In this document: positions 9,253-19,623 of the stretch, piece after piece
How the letters are laid out: each line of letters opens with the position of its first letter
Position numbering within the stretch: position 1 is the stretch's first letter
NCBI GenBank assembly: GCA_019400425.1
Contig: JAFREE010000245.1
Coordinates: 1-25,609 of the forward strand
Length of the DNA stretch: 25,609 nucleotides
Source of the DNA: Hymenochaete sp. R1
Lineage: Eukaryota; Basidiomycota; Agaricomycetes; Hymenochaetales; Hymenochaetaceae
Direction: 5' to 3'
Notes under the pieces: generated by a model
The model's input: only the letters and a program-made list of their open reading frames with translations
Database searches by the model: none
Told to the model about the DNA's origin: nothing
Translations under genes and position numbers: made by a program

Positions 9253-10743
9253 TCTGAAATGAATCAGGCGTCGTATGGTGAGTTTTCTGTAAATGATAAT
9301 CGTCTGGGGTTTGGAACGAGTACTCACGGAATGGCTTTTAGCGGGGCTCATAATGGACGAACGGAAGAGGGGAGGGGGGGGGGATGAGATCGCAAGGAAA
9401 TCGTTCACGCTTTTTATATCTTTTTCTCTCTCTCCCTGCATGGTGATCACGTTCCAATTACTCCTTTTGGACACGGGCCAACCAAGGAAGACGCGAGGTT
9501 ATGTTGACGCGTGGCTGTACTAGTAGTGGGCAGTTCGCCGACTAACTTGGCTCCGAGTCGTCAGACATTTCTTCCACCGTCTTCTCCCCCCATTTTTTTT
9601 CTCTAACTCCGACGCTACAACAGCGTCGCACCAACTCCTTCACATCCCACTCATACCTCATCACTAAAGAAATCCCATAAAACAAAACACAAAGATTCGC
9701 ACCTATGTATCCCTCTTATATGCATATATGCCAACTTTATCTTAGATTTTCAAAAAAAATTGAGTGGATTGTAACTGCAAAACTTCTCGAGCCCGAAATC
9801 TAAATCTGAGACGTTTGAGATGCGGCAACTTCAATCCGCGTAACTTGGCTCTACAGGTTACAGTGATTAATAGAATTGTACGGTTGAACTTAACGTTTGA
9901 TTTGTTAGATTTGTAGTAAAGAGGAACGTCCACACTGAATGTGAGACGACGAAACACGGGTCCGTATGAGATACTCATGGGCTGCGCGGGGATGTTATGT
10001 AAATGAGTGGTCCGGCGACTACTGTAGTCTACGACCGACCGTTGTTAATAAGTCGTCGCCATCGCGCGATCAACTTCAATGCCATAGTTTCGATTCAGTC
10101 TGGCCCGTTATGGTGGATCATGCAATGAGTGTATTTATGAGAATAATTCTACTGATGCTTTCTGGCTTACACCGGATTGAATCACACTTCAGCGCCGATT
10201 TCGATCCTCCAAAGTCTGCTGTGTTTGATAAGATTTGATTGATTGAGCGCGACGTTGATCAAAGCTTAAAATAAACACCAAAAAAAAGACGAAATGCGAA
10301 GGACAGAAAAGGAAATATGAGAAGATATGCGAAGACGAAAGTGTTGATACAAGAGGCGATTTTGTGCGTGGAAATGAGATTGATAGATAGATAGATGGGG
10401 GAGATGGGAGGAGAGGTGGTGGTGATATGCGTTGAAAGATCGTCACGAAGCATGAGTAAAGGGGGGTTGCAAGAACGTTCCAATGAACAAGAAGAAAGGG
10501 TACGAACGACGAACGAAAGGGCGGGGGTGAAGAAGAGCTTGCGACGTTGAAAGCGAATAAGTAATGGCGAAACAAAAGGAGAGAAAGTGGTACAATCCCG
10601 CTGACTTGCAGCTCAAAACACGAAGAAACCAAGCAATCGACGATGACAAAAGAAAGCCAGATGTGAGCGAAGAGAAAAGGAATGAAATGGGGACGGGAAT
10701 GAATCTATACACGACGGCGGAACGAACGAAATGCACGAAGAAG
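9253..10743. other. Convergent intergenic region
   Basis: Two genes converge here: the orphan from the left and the MYND gene from the right, so the region should hold both 3' ends. I see a G-rich run (about 9364-9382), AT-rich sequence near 9700-9760 and purine-rich sequence over 10270-10740 that is low in complexity. The longest frames are low-complexity or have no neighbouring splice logic and are not called. Confidence 0.4.
10382..10397 (+). repeat. GATA microsatellite
   Basis: Four GATA-type units (gatagatagatagatg) lie inside a purine-rich stretch of the convergent intergenic region. This is an ordinary short tandem repeat. Confidence 0.8.
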
Positions 10744-11702
10744 TCACCCATAGATGACGCTAATATAAAAAAAAATTAGCATGATGAACTTACGGTAAGA
10801 ATAAGGAAGTCAGAACTCACCCCCTTGATGTCGTCGTGATCGGCTGGAAGTCAACTCTTCCCGCCTCCACGTATCTCTCCAAGATGGTCGCCCAATCCTC
10901 CCTTGAGTCCCACCCAATTCTCGCAGGCGAATCACATTCGACGGGCATGACTTGGCTCATGGCACCGCATTGAATGAGGACGACGGCGGCACCGATACCG
11001 CCTGCGCGTCTGCAGCGGGATTCGCGTCGGTTGATATCCTCGGCGACGAGTGGGTCGTAGGATTCAACGAGGGAACGCGGAACAAGCCGGGTAGAGGCAA
11101 CGGTGAACCTGATTTCCCCGAGAACAAAAAGAGAAAGAAAATGGGATGAGCAAACTGGGACGGGCTGTCAAACGAAGAGTGTTTTGCGCACCTCCGGGCC
11201 GGGTCGGCATTTGGTCTGTATTGGAGATCGACATGGAGTGCCAACGTCCGGATGTTGGCCGGGATGCGTCTCAGTTGCAATGCCTGGAACGCACTCCAGC
11301 TGATGAGCGTTTGGTGGGCTGAGACGAACTTGCGGAGATTTTTGGCGATGACTTCGTCATCTGCTGCACTCGCCGCGTGGGAATGGGAGTGAGAGGCGGC
11401 TTGGTCTTTGAGCATGGACGAAGTATGTTGGCAGATGGACTTATGCGTAGGCCAGTGACGCTTTTGGCATTCCTGTGAGCAGTACTGCAAGAGAAACGGT
11501 TTCAGATGGTGGTATGGATGAAAGGCAAGGTAGAACGAACCTGGGTGATCATGCAGCCTCCGCACATCCTGAAGCGCTGCGTTGGTTGCTCGATCGAGCT
11601 GCAGGTGTCGCACATGCGATGTCCGCGGTGTTTGGTATATTGATGCGGGTACATGGATGCAGAAGGGTTTGAGTAGTAGTTGGTTGCTACGGCGGCCGAC
11701 AT
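10744..11702 (-). CDS. MYND-type zinc-finger protein (252 aa)
   Basis: Exons on the minus strand are 11702-11541, 11484-11192, 11108-10821 and 10759-10744. Introns are 56, 83 and 61 bp, all GT...AG with closing phases. The MYND finger covers residues 31-72 with all eight ligands: C31, C34, C47, C50, C56, C60, H68 and C72. The first intron falls between CMITQ and YCSQEC, so the finger is rebuilt only by splicing. After a His/Ser-rich stretch (SHSHSH) the C-terminal half contains NIRTLALHVDLQYRPNADPA, PVECDSPARIGW and DWATILERYVEAG. MYND fingers are protein-interaction modules; no SET domain is present. The last exon is only 16 bp, and a strong GTGAGT at 10820 supports it. Without that intron the protein would end four residues earlier, at TTTSRG. 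Confidence 0.85.
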
Positions 11703-11870
11703 GTCAAGTCCAAGCGTTGGGGATGTTGGTTCGGTAAGCTCGAGCTTGATCGCTTTGGCTGAGAGCGGAAGCAGCGATGATGAGTATGAGATGCAGGCCC
11801 GAAAGCGATGCAGTGTCTATGCGAGACAAAGGAGGACAATGGAGGGCATGAGAGCGAAAGAAGCGAGACA

Positions 11871-11878
11871 TTTTTATA
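11871..11878 (-). promoter_or_regulatory. TATA-like box for the MYND gene
   Basis: The minus strand reads TATAAAAA about 170 bp before the MYND start codon. Position and sequence fit a core promoter with a moderately long leader; a start site cannot be seen directly. Confidence 0.35.
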
Positions 11879-13545
11879 CCGAGACGAGGAGTGGGCGGAG
11901 GATGAGTATGAGGCAGCAGACATGATGATGGTAGTGGAAGAGAACGAGAGATCCAAGTTGAGCGAGGTGCTCTAATTGTAAGATTACGTAATGTATTCCT
12001 AACCCTGTTCTCTCTTTCTCCTTTCCTTATTCGGTTTATCTCATCTTCCTTTTCATTTTCTTTTCTTTTCTTTTTCTTTTGTGCTTTTGTCTCGGGTTTT
12101 CTCTTTTTCTCTCTCCTTTTAATTGTGCCCGTCGCCCTAGCCACCAGCCAGCCAGCCAGAATTCTCGACGTTTAATTGTATTTTTCTCTTCAGTAATGTT
12201 ACAGAATGCTCTCGCTCTCTCCGCCCGCAAGGGCTTCCATCTCTCGCCTCTCCCGCCCCCCGCCTTCTCTCAGCCAACACAATAGCACCGCACGCCAATC
12301 CGCGTACACGGGCACAGGGTAATGCACATTGTCCGTTTTCATTTCCGGCCCTCGAGCTTCTATCACCTTCCGAATGCCTTTTTGTTTGTGGATCCCGAAC
12401 GTTGCTCGTCCTCAAAACTTGCCAAACTTACACCAATGGCGCCAAAGAGAAGCTCCCGCTCGTCCGTCTTGGGATCTATCATTGAAACATACACATCAAA
12501 GACAAAAGGATCTTGTCGTCCGCCTTACTTCCTCGAGCGTCAACGCAACGTACAGTCTTTGCCCAGCATTCATCAACGCCATCTCAGTAGCATCAGACTC
12601 CATCAGCAGCATCAACGCCGACATGAATTCTTTACCAGAACCTTTTGTAATCGTAAACCCAGATCTCAATCTCAACTCAGAGAGAGAAACCCTTCTGCCG
12701 CACCCGCACCCGTACCCAGCCACCCAAATCTTCCTTACGCCTCGAATCCGAAACACACATTTTCTCCAGCATTTTCAGCTCCAATCTTCGAGCTCAAATG
12801 ACTTGTTCGTGTCTCACCCAGGAAAACACGATGCTGAAGGTCCGGACTGCAACGTGGTACCGGCACAGTGCGGCACGGGCACTTTTATTTAGTGTCAGAC
12901 ATTAATATTACTACACGGCGCACCGTCGACAGTGCAGTGCCTTCACATACTCGTTTCAATTTCCTTTCATTCCTCTGGATTCCGGATTCTGGCCGAGTGT
13001 GCGACCGACCCGAAGTGTCCGAAACATTCACGCACACGAGCTGTCTGTATATGTATATCTGCTATATCTGCACACGCCCCGCCACGCGCGCCTAATTAGT
13101 TCCTTTGACCTTTCTCCCTTTGACCACACCTCGTTCCCTCCAGTTTGGCCTCGAGGCTCGTCATTAATTTTATTCTTTTCTCTCCGGTCGAGGCTCGCCT
13201 CCCTTTGATACCATGTGCCAGTCATTGTCGGAGAATTGATTTCAAAAATGGGATGACGAAAGGAAAAAGTACATTCCTCGGGAATCGACTGAATCAACTG
13301 AACAGCCTGAGACCCTTCCAAGCCGGAGCCGGAAACTCTTTCCATAATCAGCCATATCCCAACCTAAGCACGACGGACAAGCTTCGAATTCATCATTGTT
13401 GGATTCATTCCTCGATTGGACAACCTTCAAATTCCTCCTCCCTTCGTGTGCTTCTTTTCCGTTCTCCGTCACTTCCCAGCTTTCCACTCTTTTCTTTGTC
13501 TCTTCGTAGCCGAGACGAAGAATGATGATTCATATAGTTTATTGT
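11879..13545. other. Upstream region with pyrimidine tract and ambiguous open frames
   Basis: A pyrimidine tract occupies about 12005-12120 on the plus strand. Between 12190 and 12900 both strands stay open for long stretches. On the plus strand an ATG at 12322 opens 159 codons of low-complexity His/Pro/Ser-rich protein. On the minus strand a block with KGSGKEFMSALMLLMES (near 12650) could be spliced over a 53 bp GTAAGG...GATAG segment (about 12470-12522) to a short end near 12430. I cannot choose between a small minus-strand gene and chance, so no CDS is called. From 12900 to 13545 I see nothing I can support. Confidence 0.3.
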
Positions 13546-13585
13546 ATCGTATCGTATCGTATCATATCATATCATATCATATCAG
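13546..13585 (+). repeat. Compound pentanucleotide microsatellite (ATCGT then ATCAT)
   Basis: Three ATCGT units (13546-13560) are followed without a gap by four ATCAT units (13561-13580) and one ATCAG. The two halves differ by a single G-to-A change in each unit, so the array has a sharp CpG/CpA boundary. Confidence 0.9.
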
Positions 13586-13944
13586 TTCGGAGCCAAAGCG
13601 CATGCTAACTCTATTTTATGCGGGGCAGGGAATGTTAAGATGAAATAGACACGTATCTGTATGCCTTGATCGTGCTTTTGTCCCAATGTTCGACCCGAAC
13701 TAATTTATTTCGATTTGGTGCATCGGTTTAGAGTTCTGAAACGAACCTCTGTTCTGGACATTGAACGCAGTGCAAATGCAAGCTGCTTCCATTGCGCTTA
13801 GTGAGCTTTGAGCGCTACTGCCGGAATAGTTGGAAGGAAGAAAGGGGGCAAAAAGGGTAGCAAAGGCAATGAAGGCGGGAATCGTGATGAAGAAAAGTGG
13901 GGCATATGGTATAAGGAGGGTCTCGATATCCAGCTGAACGATCA
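13586..13944. other. No gene recognised
   Basis: This is AT-rich sequence. One minus-strand frame (13945-13700) is open for 81 codons and hydrophobic, but it overlaps the probable tail of the decayed uL2-like gene and shows no family match. I see nothing else here. Confidence 0.35.
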
Positions 13945-14540
13945 TAGAGGAAAACGAGAGCGGCGCTTCACCAGCGCTTGATTATTTTTGTCTTGTCGTA
14001 AATGTGTTCGCGTTTCGCTCGGTAGAGCATCGCTTCGGCCTTCTGACATGCTGTACAAGAATGGATTTCCGAGGCGATCACGCCTGGGGCTGAGCAAGTC
14101 ACCATATGATTCCAATCATGACATCCGAGTTGCTTAATTTGGATTGCTCATACGAACCGGTCAGCACGAAGACAATTTATTTTTGGATTTAAGAACACAA
14201 ATGTCAGGCGTTGTGACATTGTGACCATGATACCTCTGTTTAACCAAACATTAATGTTTAATACAGAAACGAGGGTTAGAAATACGGTACTCACGCACGC
14301 GTCAAAGACTAATCGTCCCGTCCGCGACCAAAGCTCTCATTTCTAATCGCGTTCACGGCAATACGACTCTAAAATGTAGCGCATCTCTCTAATATATTAC
14401 CATAACAATCAGTAAAGTTAGAAATATCAGACGAAGTGCACTCACAAAGTCATCGTTGCCCGTTTTTGGTCCCATTTGGACTTAGAAGTACGAAACGCTC
14501 CGCCTTGACCCTTCTTCCGCTCCCGGATTATACAGTCCAT
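13945..14540 (-). pseudogene. Decayed ribosomal protein uL2-like gene with introns retained
   Basis: Reading left from an ATG at 14540, MDCIIRERKKGQGGAF resembles the conserved uL2 (eukaryotic RPL8) start. A 57 bp intron-like gap (14445-14389, GTGAGT...TTAG) follows. Next comes a 94 bp exon containing a GRG at the spacing expected for the uL2 GRGAPL motif, but with in-frame stops. A second 59 bp intron (14294-14236, GTGAGT...ACAG) comes next, then a piece ending in RFV and a stop, a third possible intron (14153-14090), and LGNPFLYSMSEG, which resembles the GNVLP..MPEG region. Order and spacing fit uL2, but each match is short and frames shift between blocks. Retained introns would mean a DNA-level copy rather than a retrocopy. 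The uL2 assignment is inference; multi-exon decay on the minus strand is better supported than the name. Confidence 0.4.
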
Positions 14541-16580
14541 TTTTTTCGCGTAGTCAAGAGATCATCCCAGTTCGACTTGACTCTAGGTTTGCGATCCAAC
14601 CTTGAATAAAGCAATTGAATCACGGCCATACGCAAACGGTATGCCCGTATCGAAAGACACTCACCTATCGTTATCCCTATCGTTTCCGCGGCTGTTATCC
14701 CGAGTGTCGGCGACCAAAGTGACCACGCACACACCACGCCTTCTCCCTGGGCATGCGCGGGTGCACATTGGAGATGGATTTCGCGGTTTGGTTGGGGGTT
14801 TTGAGTTAGAGTTGACGCTAGCTTCATCGTTCTCTTTTGTTTGGATCTGCTTCCATTTTTGACATGTGGGTGGCAGAGAGCAACGAACTGAGTGTTGCTA
14901 GGTACAAGAGACGTATGCGCCGGAGAAGTTGGAAACTTTAGTGGAAGTTCTCCGTGAGCGTGAAGAGTACAATAAAGGACGAACGTTGGGAGTAGGTAGT
15001 ACGCGGCTTCGGGTGAGGACGTTCCTTCGATTTTTTTTTGAGTTTCTGGAGCTTATATGATCTGGACGTTGCAGACGATCTTTGAAGACTAAAGAGGCAC
15101 ATTTCAGAAACATGGAAGAGAAGCGCATAAATTTGCAAACAAGTGCCACCTGTACTTAGACGAGTCGAAGTCACTCAAGAGCGATGAAGTTCCCACGGAG
15201 CTGCGCTGCGGAGCTGGGCGCTAATAGTCATCAGAGTTTACTTCAGAAGCAAAAACAGATATACGGACGTTCATAAAATTGATTGGCCTGTTTAATTTTG
15301 ACATGGTGCTCTATGCACCATAGGCGAGAGCGGGTGCCGCGCTCTTTTGCCTCTGGACATCTTTCGATTCGAACATGGAGATTTGCTGACGAGACAAGTT
15401 GTTCGAAGCATGGTCTATCCAAGAATCTGTCCTATCGATGGTTGAAGACATAGTAAAATCGTTTCGTTGTGCATAATGAAGCCCCGATTCTACCATCGAG
15501 CTGTGAGTCGCATTCCATCCGCCCGGCGAGTATCGTATTCTCCACAAATATCCCCTGGTTTACGACTATGACTTCAGTCAGACACCAAATACAACGAAGG
15601 AGCTCACCTATAAGACTTTTATCAGCGTCCATCTCTTGTCGTACTTCATTGGATACGCCATGGTGAACACACCATCTAGTGCGCTCCGCTCGCTTTTGTT
15701 GACTTACGCGTCGCGGCGTGCGCTTCCATTCTTCGACCCCGGAGGAAGATCAGGACAAAAGAGGTTTTGTTGATCGACTTCAGGCTACGATCAGGGTAAT
15801 CTCTGATGAGCGGGCCCAATATCAATAGAGACAATGTTGATAATAGGTCGTGCAAGAAGCGTTTCTTCCTGGTGAGAAAGATTAAAAGACGAGCCCATGG
15901 TGCAGCTTTGATTGGTTGTTACAGTTTCATATCGTCTGAAAGGAGTTCGGTGTATTGAGCACGGTATATTCGCGATCATTGAATCACATTTCTCCTTCGA
16001 GTCGACAATGGGTGTCGCGCAGTGTCATTGCCAGCGGTAAGAGACAGGGGATCTGGCAGAGTCGGCGAGCTAGTGAGGTGAGCTCGAGGTCACGGTTGAG
16101 ACGACGTCGATCTAAAGAGCAATGACGAGGTGATTGGACAACGACCAACGCCTGTTCTTCTTTGCCTCTTTCCTCGACCTCAGCCTCTCGGATTTCGACT
16201 CTGCAGAATCTGGATAAAGATGTGGCGAATGTACTTTCGTGTCAAATGAAACTAGAAAAATGGAGTAACTTCTATTTTTGACATCGTTCAAGCCCGCTTC
16301 GTACAGTAATTCAACACGAATGTCGCCCCGAACCCAAATCTGCTCTACGCTCGCGCAAAGGCCACTGTACTACTTGTAACGGGATATCACGTCAAAGGTT
16401 AGTTACATTGTTTTTCTCAAATCTCTTACGCTAATATAGTTTGCTGTTGACCAGCTCGAGCTCAGACATTGCAAGTGTTAACCTCTCTTTCAATTACTCC
16501 ATCGCTCGAATTCATCCATCATGACAAATCATAAAATATGATATGGTAGATTTCATTGCAGAGAAACTTGAAAGCGAATT
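14541..16580. other. Gene-poor region with short coding-like scraps
   Basis: No complete gene is supported. Coding-like scraps are present. A plus-strand frame over 14902-15057 (YAPEKLETLVEVLREREEYN) lies after a possible acceptor and ends in TGA. On the minus strand near 15640, YDKRWTLIKVL is flanked by GTAAGT/GAAG and GTGAGC splice-like sites. A plus-strand piece near 16317-16398 (APNPNLLYARAKATVLLVTG) ends at a GTTAGT donor. Each is under 60 codons, and none has a recognised family. They fit decayed genes, but chance cannot be excluded. Confidence 0.3.
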
Positions 16581-16592
16581 TTACGGATGCAG

Positions 16593-16893
16593 GCACGATA
16601 CGTTCACTGTTGTCGATAAACTCTGAACTCATCGACAAGGTCAGATCTATCGTTATCCGCGAGGACGCGACCGAGGTGCAGTAGTCACATCATTTGCGGC
16701 AGCCTCGTCGCACTAACCGAAGCACCACCCCCGAGAGACAGCTCTCGTACTGTGTCAATTCAGCGCCCAGGAGACGTAGCGATCCCGATTGAGTCACTTG
16801 TTTCTCAGCCTTTAGGATCATTTGCTGGTTAAGAAAGTGAACCTCAAGCTTCAGTGCGGTCTACTTCTTCCGGACTCCGAGGATAAGAAATCC
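16593..16893 (+). pseudogene. Decayed tandem paralogue of the orphan gene at 17439
   Basis: Four blocks line up in order with the intact gene 0.9 kb downstream. LIDKVRSIVIREDATEVQ matches LIKEVHSIVIHENATDAQ. IICGSLVALTEAPPP matches IICGSLITLSGMSPP. A shared SS and a VSIQ/VDKA segment follow. KVNLKLQCGLLLPDSEDKK matches KIAFLTLKRGLLLPELEENK. An in-frame TAG (16681-16683), a frame change directly after it, a net loss of roughly 33 bp before the third block and a TAA at 16894-16896 show that the copy is dead. The upstream start could not be identified. The intact copy is probably the survivor of a local duplication. Confidence 0.8.
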
Positions 16894-17438
16894 TAAATCA
16901 ACTTGCGAATGACTAGAAGGAAGAGCAGGGTTAGAGCATCAACAGGCTTGGAAAGTACGGTTCAAATTGGTGTATCTCACATCTCATAGTGAACAAAGTA
17001 GAACGGCGTACTGCAGTATGTACGCTCAGACTAATGTCTCTGATAATCATGTTCTCTTCCCGCGTAACAGAAATGTGTACTAATTGACACCAAAGTTGTG
17101 GTGACACTAGAACTCCGCTTGCGTGTTGGCAAACAAAATCCCGTAATCTGCTTTCTAGTTGCTATGGAAACGCCCGAATATAGTCATTGCGGTAGCAAAA
17201 TATCAAGCAGCTTCCGACTCGCATCATACATACATACGAGATCGAGATCGAGCCAGGTAGAGAGGTACCAAGGATAGTGAGTTTGCACTTTAGTAGAACG
17301 CCTGCGTTACGTTGATTTGCTCTTACATACCGTAATGATACTGACGACATTCACATAAAAGACCGGTGTTCACTCAGATCGAGGAAGTCTTGTAACCGGT
17401 TTTTCCATCAACCTCGACCTCGATTGACTCACTGGACC

Positions 17439-18020
17439 ATGTCTTCTATTAAAACCATTACCGAAGAAGACGTGAAGAATTTCAAGGACGTGCAGTTGGG
17501 ACTCTTCTCCAGAGAAGATTATGACAAGACTCTCATTGCGGATGTCATCCGTCTAATCAAGGAGGTGCATTCCATTGTCATTCACGAAAATGCGACTGAT
17601 GCACAGAAAGCGTTGGGGTACATCATCTGCGGCAGCCTCATCACTCTATCCGGGATGTCACCTCCGACCGAAAGTTCTCTTGCTTGTGTCGATAAAGCGC
17701 TTTCGCACTGGAATACGCAGTTTGACCATTGCAAGGAAAGTCCCAGCTCTGCAAATCAAGACGAAGAGTTTCCAGTCCACTTGGAAGCAAAGATAGCCTT
17801 TTTGACGCTCAAGCGTGGCTTGCTCCTCCCCGAACTCGAGGAGAACAAGAACGAGTTCGATTCGTTGACGGCTCAGAGGATGAACTGGATAAGGGTGGTG
17901 AGAGGCATCTTAAAAGACTACTTACTTGGCAAGGATGATACCGTTGCCAATTTTCATACCTACGAGAACGAGATGCTTAGGAGATACGGACACGGTCAAT
18001 TCATCAATCGACGTATCTAA
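17439..18020 (+). CDS. Orphan protein with a decayed tandem copy upstream (193 aa)
   Basis: This is a single exon from the ATG at 17439 (MSSIKTITEEDVKNF) to a TAA at 18018-18020. The protein is predicted to be mostly helical, soluble and mildly acidic, with no signal peptide, membrane segment or cysteine-ligand pattern. Its best-conserved parts, judged by the decayed neighbour, are the SIVIHENATDAQ, IICGSL and RGLLLPELEE segments. An ATAAAAG sequence about 85 bp upstream (near 17356) could be a core promoter. I do not recognise the family. Intactness beside a ruined copy suggests selection to keep one gene, but no function can be given. Confidence 0.65.
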   Translation: MSSIKTITEEDVKNFKDVQLGLFSREDYDKTLIADVIRLIKEVHSIVIHENATDAQKALGYIICGSLITLSGMSPPTESSLACVDKALSHWNTQFDHCKESPSSANQDEEFPVHLEAKIAFLTLKRGLLLPELEENKNEFDSLTAQRMNWIRVVRGILKDYLLGKDDTVANFHTYENEMLRRYGHGQFINRRI

Positions 18021-18974
18021 TGCCAGGTGGTAGTACGCAGTGGATTGCGGGTTTGCACAAAGTATCATGACCTTCGAATCATGTCTTATGTTAACTCGCT
18101 TCCTCCCCTCGAAATTTAATTGCTTACAAACTTAATGCTACTAGTTTCCGTTTGTGAAGACTCAAAGTCATCTATGTTTGCACACTTACGAAACATCAAA
18201 ATATCGTCAGAGTAAAGTACCTCAACCAAACACATTTTCCTATCTGCTTGTTCTGCAATCGGTTAGTTCAGTAAAGTTAGAAACCGACGATAAAGGACCT
18301 TGATTTCCTCAAATCATGTGCTCTTCCCTGTGATTGCTTCTTACTAGTACCCATTCTTAAGTTCAGTGCAGATTTGTTACAGCAATCATACCGCAAACCC
18401 GAAGTCAGTCAAACCTCCCGAAATGGAATCAGAATCGAACTTATGATGATGATGTCACTGAGCAAACTCATGCCTCTATGTCGAAACAGTCGAATGCGAA
18501 GTCGCAATAAAAGAAGAGAACTGTAGCAGCTGAAAATACTGACTAGGACCGAACTGAGGAAGGCCCTTTAATTTGCTAAAAAAATACTCCTACTGACAAA
18601 TGCGCATCTTCTTCTCGTGGTCGTAAGAGTCATACCTCAATCTCGTGATGGAGCCACGACCCATGCCCACGGCCTGCGATCGCTTGGTTTACGACAGTCC
18701 CGAGGGTATCGAGATTTGAAAACAGCATAGACGAAACACGGCCCTTGCGTTTATGAAGACGACAAGTACCCATGGGGGGAGGGGAGCTTTATGGTCGTCC
18801 AAGGAGCATTCGGGATGCCTGACACGACATACTAATGTCAGAGTACTGGACTGTGCTTTACAATCCAGCTTGAAAGTGCATTTACAAGGACGCCGCAACG
18901 AACTTCGCTTGCTACTGCAAATCAGAGAAAGTCAAGTGAGAAATTAGCGCTACGGAAGCAGTTCACTACGAGCA
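18021..18974. other. Intergenic, with possible 5' part of an eroded gene
   Basis: AT-rich DNA without a clear gene. From about 18640 the plus strand becomes coding-like in short frames (LVYDSPEGIEI, then FMKTTSTHGGRGALW after a stop). These may be the broken upstream part of the eroded gene that becomes readable at 18975. The longest ATG frame here (18753-18947) shows no family match and is not called. Confidence 0.3.
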
Positions 18975-19623
18975 ATGCAAAAGAAACTCCCGAAAAAGAG
19001 CTTACCTGATAAAGTTGATGTTTCAAAGAACTACCGCAAACGTGCTCTTGGTGGTCAGACTGTGGTGGCAAAAAATAAAAGCATTCCTCGGAGCTTGAAG
19101 TATTTGCGAAAGAGAATGGAAGATCCTAGAATTGCTCCGTGATGTTTGTCTACCATGGCCATTGGGCGATGTTGGGCAAAAATTCCGAAGATTGGATTTC
19201 TAACCATAGAGGACGTCTCTTAGCTGAGTGGAGGTGTATCATGATGTCGTTCAGAGGGGCTTTTAGGTAAGACGAGGTCAAATTGCGCACAAGAAACAGG
19301 AGAAAGCAAAGAATGAAGTTGAAAGTATGGTAGGATGAATGCGTTAAGGGTGCTTCATAAGTAGTGTCTGAAAGAAATCGTAAAGTAGAAAGTCCGCAAA
19401 AATGATGAGTTGCTGACAGTGAAACGGAAGATTGTGAATGTTTACGAGGGAAAGTTTAAAGGTATGACTGATGTTTCATAAAGCCGCCCCCTCTTTTCAT
19501 AACTTACTTTTTGTAATATTCGGAATCGCAGCACTGGAAGATGGAAAAGACGAGGAAGAACCCGCCCCAGAAGAATTGCGGCCCGTCAGGGAATTCGAAA
19601 AAAATTATCGCTTGGTTGGCTAG
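18975..19623 (+). pseudogene. Eroded multi-exon gene, unidentified
   Basis: Coding-like blocks follow one another on the plus strand. A basic block from the ATG at 18975 (NYRKRALGGQTVVAKNK, SLKYLRKRMEDPRIAP) ends in TGA at 19140-19142. It is followed two bases out of frame by MFVYHGHWAMLGKNSEDW and WRCIMMSFRGAF, and after a second shift near 19266 by VRRGQIAHKKQEKAKNE. A 68 bp intron (19325-19392) and a 70 bp intron (19462-19531) then join RKNDELLTVKRKIVNVYE and ALEDGKDEEEPAPEELRP, ending at a TAG at 19621-19623. Both shifts are what single-base deletions would produce. The strongly basic composition suggests a nucleic-acid-binding or transposon-related origin, but I recognise no family. It could also be a living gene whose introns I have misplaced. 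Confidence 0.45.

Noticed and set aside
9966..10238. 90-codon plus-strand frame with an ATG
   Set aside because: No family, no splice context, and it lies where 3' untranslated sequence of converging genes is expected.
10189..10632. 147-codon minus-strand frame rich in Ser, Pro and Phe
   Set aside because: Low-complexity translation of a purine/pyrimidine-biased 3' region; no ATG at its start and no family.
11704..12144. 146-codon minus-strand frame starting with a Lys/Arg-rich run
   Set aside because: Its basic part is simply the complement of the pyrimidine tract, and it ends just before the MYND start in the likely leader.
12322..12892. Plus-strand frames of 159 and 187 codons
   Set aside because: One lacks an ATG, both are low in complexity, and the opposite strand is equally open with plausible splice sites, so neither can be called.
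13808..13910. Plus-strand reading SATAGIVGRKKGG resembling the uL2 ATVGIVAGGG motif
   Set aside because: It lies on the opposite strand from the other uL2-like blocks and the similarity stops after eight residues.
15590..15680. Minus-strand YDKRWTLIKVL as part of a basidiomycete multi-spanning membrane protein
   Set aside because: Only eleven residues match the idea, and no membrane segments follow on either side.
18650..18780. A minus-strand reading starting MGTCRLHKRKG with a GRG motif, looking like a second uL2 copy
   Set aside because: Only scattered identities, a much shorter spacing than uL2 requires, and the plus strand is the coding-like one here. I judged it a coincidence.
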